DNA from: Promethearchaeota archaeon
GTDB taxonomy: Archaea > Asgardarchaeota > Lokiarchaeia > Sigyniarchaeales > SOKP01
DNA length: 7,216 nt
Assembly (NCBI GenBank): GCA_016840695.1
Contig: JAEORV010000072.1
Location: forward strand, 1 to 7,216
Reading direction: 5' to 3'
The position numbers and the translations under genes are program-made. Shown here in pieces: positions 5,369-7,216 of the stretch; positions within the stretch are counted from its first letter, which is position 1, and each line of letters begins with the position of its first letter. The notes under the pieces were generated by a model, which was not told the origin of the DNA, did no database searches, and worked only from the letters and a program-made list of their open reading frames with translations.

Positions 5369-6670
5369 ATGGCTAAGGAACTTAAAGATGTATGGGTAGT
5401 AGATTATCATCGTACTGCTTTTTCTCGTTCGAGACCGGGGGCTCCAGAAAGAGATGTTTTTGGAGACTTGAGAGGGGATGAAATTTTTGCAGAACTCATG
5501 CTTAAATTATTTGATGGACCTCTCGCTGATAAAGGCATTACAATGGATGATGTCGATGAAGCTCTATTAGGGTGTGCAATGGGCGTGTGGGAAAATTGGT
5601 CTTATGGAGGGCGCGGCCCGCTCTTTTTAGCAGGATTTCCAATGAAAATAGCAGCCCAATTTATTGATAGGGCTTGCGGTTCAGCAGGGACCGGACTGGT
5701 AAATGGATTTTTAGCAATTCAGACGGGTAATTATAAATGCGCAATTGGTGGCGGGTTTGAGCACATGTCTCGTGTTGCTTTAGATCCAAAATATAACCAG
5801 CATATTAAACCTAATCTTTTAATTGCCAACAAGAAATCCAAATATTATCACCCTGAGTACGATATAATGACTGCGCTGAGCATGATTCAAACCGCTCAAA
5901 AATTATACGAAGAAGAAATTGGCGATGGCGCTGATTTAACTAAAGAAGATTTAGATAAATTAGGTGTAAGAAGTCATAACCTAACAGTAGATAATTATGA
6001 GTGGTTAAAAGGAGAAATTATTCCAATTGAGGGTCATGTTGAAGGAAATCCTGAAGAGAAGATCATGGTTGATAGAGATATGGCTGCTAGGAAATCTACA
6101 TTAGAACAAGTATCACAATTGCGCAGAATATCAAGGCCTTATTTCTTAAAGAAATACGGTGGAAAGCAAGCATATATAGAAAGAGAAGGTACTAAAGATG
6201 GAGTAATTACAGCGGGAAATTCTTCTCCATTGAATGCAGGTGCCACATCTGCTATTTTAATGGAAGCAAAAGAAGCGGAGAAGAGAGGTATAAACCCTCT
6301 ATGCAGAATTGTCTCATACGGAGTTGCTGGAGTAGATCCCAGCGTAATGGGTCGGGGCCCCGTCCCTGCTACAAGGAATGCTTTAGCAGCAGCAAATTTA
6401 ACTGCTGATGATATTGATTTCTGGGAAATAAACGAAGCGTTTACTGTGGTTACATTAAACTGCATGCACAAACTTGGCATCCCTGAAGAGAAAGTCAACA
6501 TAATGGGTGGTTCCTCTGCTATTGGGCATCCATTAGGTGCAACGATGGTTAGATTACCTGGTACATTAGCGAGAATCTTGAAAGATAAAAAGGCAAAATA
6601 TGGGTGTGCTAACGCCTGTTGTGGTGGCGGACAAGGTATCGCTGTCATTATCGAAAACATAGACGCGTAA
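5369..6670 (+). CDS. Thiolase family protein 3 (acetyl-CoA C-acyltransferase type)
   Basis: Third thiolase paralogue, 433 residues, with an intact active site: Cys103 in RACGSAG, NEAF 355-358, His387 in SSAIGHPLG, and Cys417 in ACCGGGQG. It keeps the family-specific block RTAFSRSRPGAPERDVFG and ENWSYGG (75-81). It shares the GGKQAYIEREGTK segment and TAGNSSPLNAGAT with paralogue 2, but lacks about six residues that paralogue 2 has before GGKQAY (near 262). Residues before the nucleophile (FPMKIAAQFID) and after NEAF (TVVTLNCM, where the others have CIVALNCM) differ from both others and could tune substrate choice. ATG 5369 follows GTGA by eight bases. The gap upstream is 167 bp with its own promoter candidate, and a T10 run follows the gene. 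All three paralogues have two adjacent cysteines at the C-terminal catalytic site. The substrate cannot be assigned from sequence. Confidence 0.93.
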   Translation: MAKELKDVWVVDYHRTAFSRSRPGAPERDVFGDLRGDEIFAELMLKLFDGPLADKGITMDDVDEALLGCAMGVWENWSYGGRGPLFLAGFPMKIAAQFIDRACGSAGTGLVNGFLAIQTGNYKCAIGGGFEHMSRVALDPKYNQHIKPNLLIANKKSKYYHPEYDIMTALSMIQTAQKLYEEEIGDGADLTKEDLDKLGVRSHNLTVDNYEWLKGEIIPIEGHVEGNPEEKIMVDRDMAARKSTLEQVSQLRRISRPYFLKKYGGKQAYIEREGTKDGVITAGNSSPLNAGATSAILMEAKEAEKRGINPLCRIVSYGVAGVDPSVMGRGPVPATRNALAAANLTADDIDFWEINEAFTVVTLNCMHKLGIPEEKVNIMGGSSAIGHPLGATMVRLPGTLARILKDKKAKYGCANACCGGGQGIAVIIENIDA

Positions 6671-6687
6671 ATAATGCTTTAAAATTC

Positions 6688-6697
6688 TTTTTTTTTT
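6688..6697 (+). terminator. T10 terminator after thiolase gene 3
   Basis: TTC followed by ten T residues lies 18 bases after the stop codon, with no hairpin. It supports a separate transcript for the downstream dodecin-type gene. Confidence 0.55.
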
Positions 6698-6778
6698 ATA
6701 TTTCTTATTCTACATATTTAGCGCAAAACGAGCATAACATTAAGAAAATCTATAGATACATTACATAAGGTTAACATC

Positions 6779-6800
6779 AAGAATTACTTCATTAATTCTT
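6779..6800. repeat. Inverted repeat AAGAATTA-N6-TAATTCTT
   Basis: Perfect 8-bp arms (6779-6786 and 6793-6800) with a 6-bp spacer lie 18-40 bp upstream of the TATA-like element of the dodecin gene. The arrangement suits a dimeric regulator binding just behind the promoter. As RNA it would be a weak, A+T-only-closing hairpin, and it probably lies outside the transcript. Confidence 0.5.
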
Positions 6801-6817
6801 TCTTTAAACAGCATAAT

Positions 6818-6825
6818 ATTTAAAT
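6818..6825 (+). promoter_or_regulatory. TATA-like element of the dodecin-type gene
   Basis: ATTTAAAT predicts a transcript start near 6848 and a leader of roughly 29 nt. The ribosome binding site GGTGA (6868-6872) lies four bases before the ATG at 6877. The rest of the 206-bp gap (6671-6876) holds the T10 run and the inverted repeat; I see no gene in it. Confidence 0.45.
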
Positions 6826-6876
6826 TCAGAAGTGTGATAAATATTCTTACTACAAAAAAGTACAAATGGTGAAAAA

Positions 6877-7083
6877 ATGCCTGTCTATAAGTCAATACAA
6901 CTGGTTGCGACCAGTGAAAAAAATTGGGCCGATGCTGTAAAAGCGGGTTATATAGAAGCCAAAAAAACTCTACGGGGCATTAGAAATATTCAGATTATTG
7001 AGTCAGACGTAAAAGTTAAAGAAGACGTTGATAAATTGATTTACAGAGTAAGAATCCAGATAAACTTTCAATTAGAGAAATAA
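6877..7083 (+). CDS. Dodecin-family protein without the usual flavin-binding residues
   Basis: The 68-residue protein matches dodecins in length and layout: a short strand (VYKSIQLVATS, 3-13), one amphipathic helix (WADAVKAGYIEAKKTL, 17-32), then two strands ending in the family's hydrophobic 'v-F-L' pattern (IQINFQL, 60-66). Dodecins form hollow dodecamers that store or buffer flavins, and the Thermus protein is reported also to bind coenzyme A. Aligned to the Halobacterium and Thermus proteins as I recall them, the flavin-stacking Trp falls on Asn37 and the flavin-contacting Gln (in YQ.E) falls on Arg57. The only Trp (17) is at the start of the helix. Flavin binding of the usual kind is therefore doubtful, and another ligand, or purely structural assembly, is possible. 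It lies 206 bp after three CoA-dependent thiolases, but with its own promoter and terminator signals, so the link is positional only. Confidence 0.85.
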   Translation: MPVYKSIQLVATSEKNWADAVKAGYIEAKKTLRGIRNIQIIESDVKVKEDVDKLIYRVRIQINFQLEK

Positions 7084-7102
7084 TTACTAAACCTAAAATC
7101 TC

Positions 7103-7113
7103 TTTTTTTTTTT
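7103..7113 (+). terminator. T11 terminator after the dodecin-type gene
   Basis: AATCTC followed by 11 T and ATTA lies 19 bases after the stop codon. It is nearly the same string as the terminator of thiolase gene 1, with no hairpin. Confidence 0.6.
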
Positions 7114-7161
7114 ATTATGTTGTTAAGACCATATCACATTGGTAATTAAATAATGGAATAG

Positions 7162-7178
7162 AAAAAGTTTAATTATAA
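7162..7178 (+). promoter_or_regulatory. Promoter-like element for a gene beyond the right edge
   Basis: AAAAAG followed by TTTAATTATAA resembles BRE plus TATA and is bracketed by the inverted arms AATAGAA (7157-7163) and TTCTATT (7183-7189). A transcript would start near 7197-7200. No coding start is visible before the window ends at 7216, so the target gene is unseen. Confidence 0.3.
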
Positions 7179-7216
7179 TTTGTTCTATTATTGTAGTATT
7201 GCTATAAAGGTTATTT

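Noticed and set aside
3312..6660. Open frames antisense to the C-terminal thirds of the three thiolase genes (3312-3620, 4703-5074, 6139-6660)
   Set aside because: They resemble each other only because the sense strands are paralogous. They have no recognisable domain or ribosome binding site of their own, and the sense frames are unmistakable.
2452..6670. Archaeal mevalonate-type thiolase/DUF35/HMG-CoA synthase cluster
   Set aside because: No DUF35 or HMG-CoA synthase frame is present, and the proteins carry the NEAF/GHPLG/C-GGG pattern of classical bacterial-type thiolases, not the SCP2-like archaeal form.
6748..6757. Palindrome ATCTATAGAT
   Set aside because: A 10-bp palindrome is expected fairly often in A+T-rich intergenic DNA. 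It has no second copy and no clear position relative to a promoter.
1..7216. CRISPR array, tRNA/rRNA, insertion sequence or prophage
   Set aside because: No regularly spaced repeats, cloverleaf, transposase or phage protein was seen. The intergenic regions are short and A+T-rich.

Overview
The window is A+T-rich and reads as archaeal. TATA/BRE-like promoter elements precede several genes. Transcription ends look like plain T-runs with no hairpin before them. Ribosome binding sites are of the GGTGA / GGAG-TGA type, and the purine gene purE appears to be leaderless. Bacterial-looking accessory metabolism (an AraD-type epimerase, thiolases and a dodecin) in an A+T-rich archaeon would fit an Asgard-like or similar anaerobic lineage, but that placement is inference and weak.

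Left part (1-2216): the 3' end of an L-ribulose-5-phosphate 4-epimerase (AraD) gene enters from the left edge. It is followed by a stand-alone class I SAM-dependent methyltransferase. Converging on these from the right is a two-gene minus-strand operon, purE-rpiA. RpiA makes ribose 5-phosphate, the precursor of PRPP. PurE acts in de novo purine synthesis, so the pair links pentose phosphates to purines. The AraD product, D-xylulose 5-phosphate, belongs to the same sugar-phosphate pool.

Right part (2217-7216): a divergent promoter region opens onto three consecutive full-length thiolase paralogues, all on the plus strand. They are followed by a small dodecin-family gene. All three thiolases keep the Cys/Asn/His/Cys catalytic set. 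They share a distinctive N-terminal block (RTAFSRSRP, APERDVFG, RGDE) and an ENW(T/S)YGG motif that I do not know from textbook thiolases. Gene spacing of 89-206 bp, a T-rich stretch after each gene and separate promoter candidates suggest that each is its own transcription unit. The first two share a conserved leader placed at exactly the same distance from the start codon.

The most interesting points are: the thiolase trio as a possibly specialised subfamily; the dodecin, which lacks the Trp and Gln normally used to bind flavin and lies next to CoA-dependent enzymes; a short PurE whose CO2-binding loop mixes class I and class II features; and several inverted or direct repeats in the intergenic regions. 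I saw no mobile element, CRISPR array, tRNA or rRNA.
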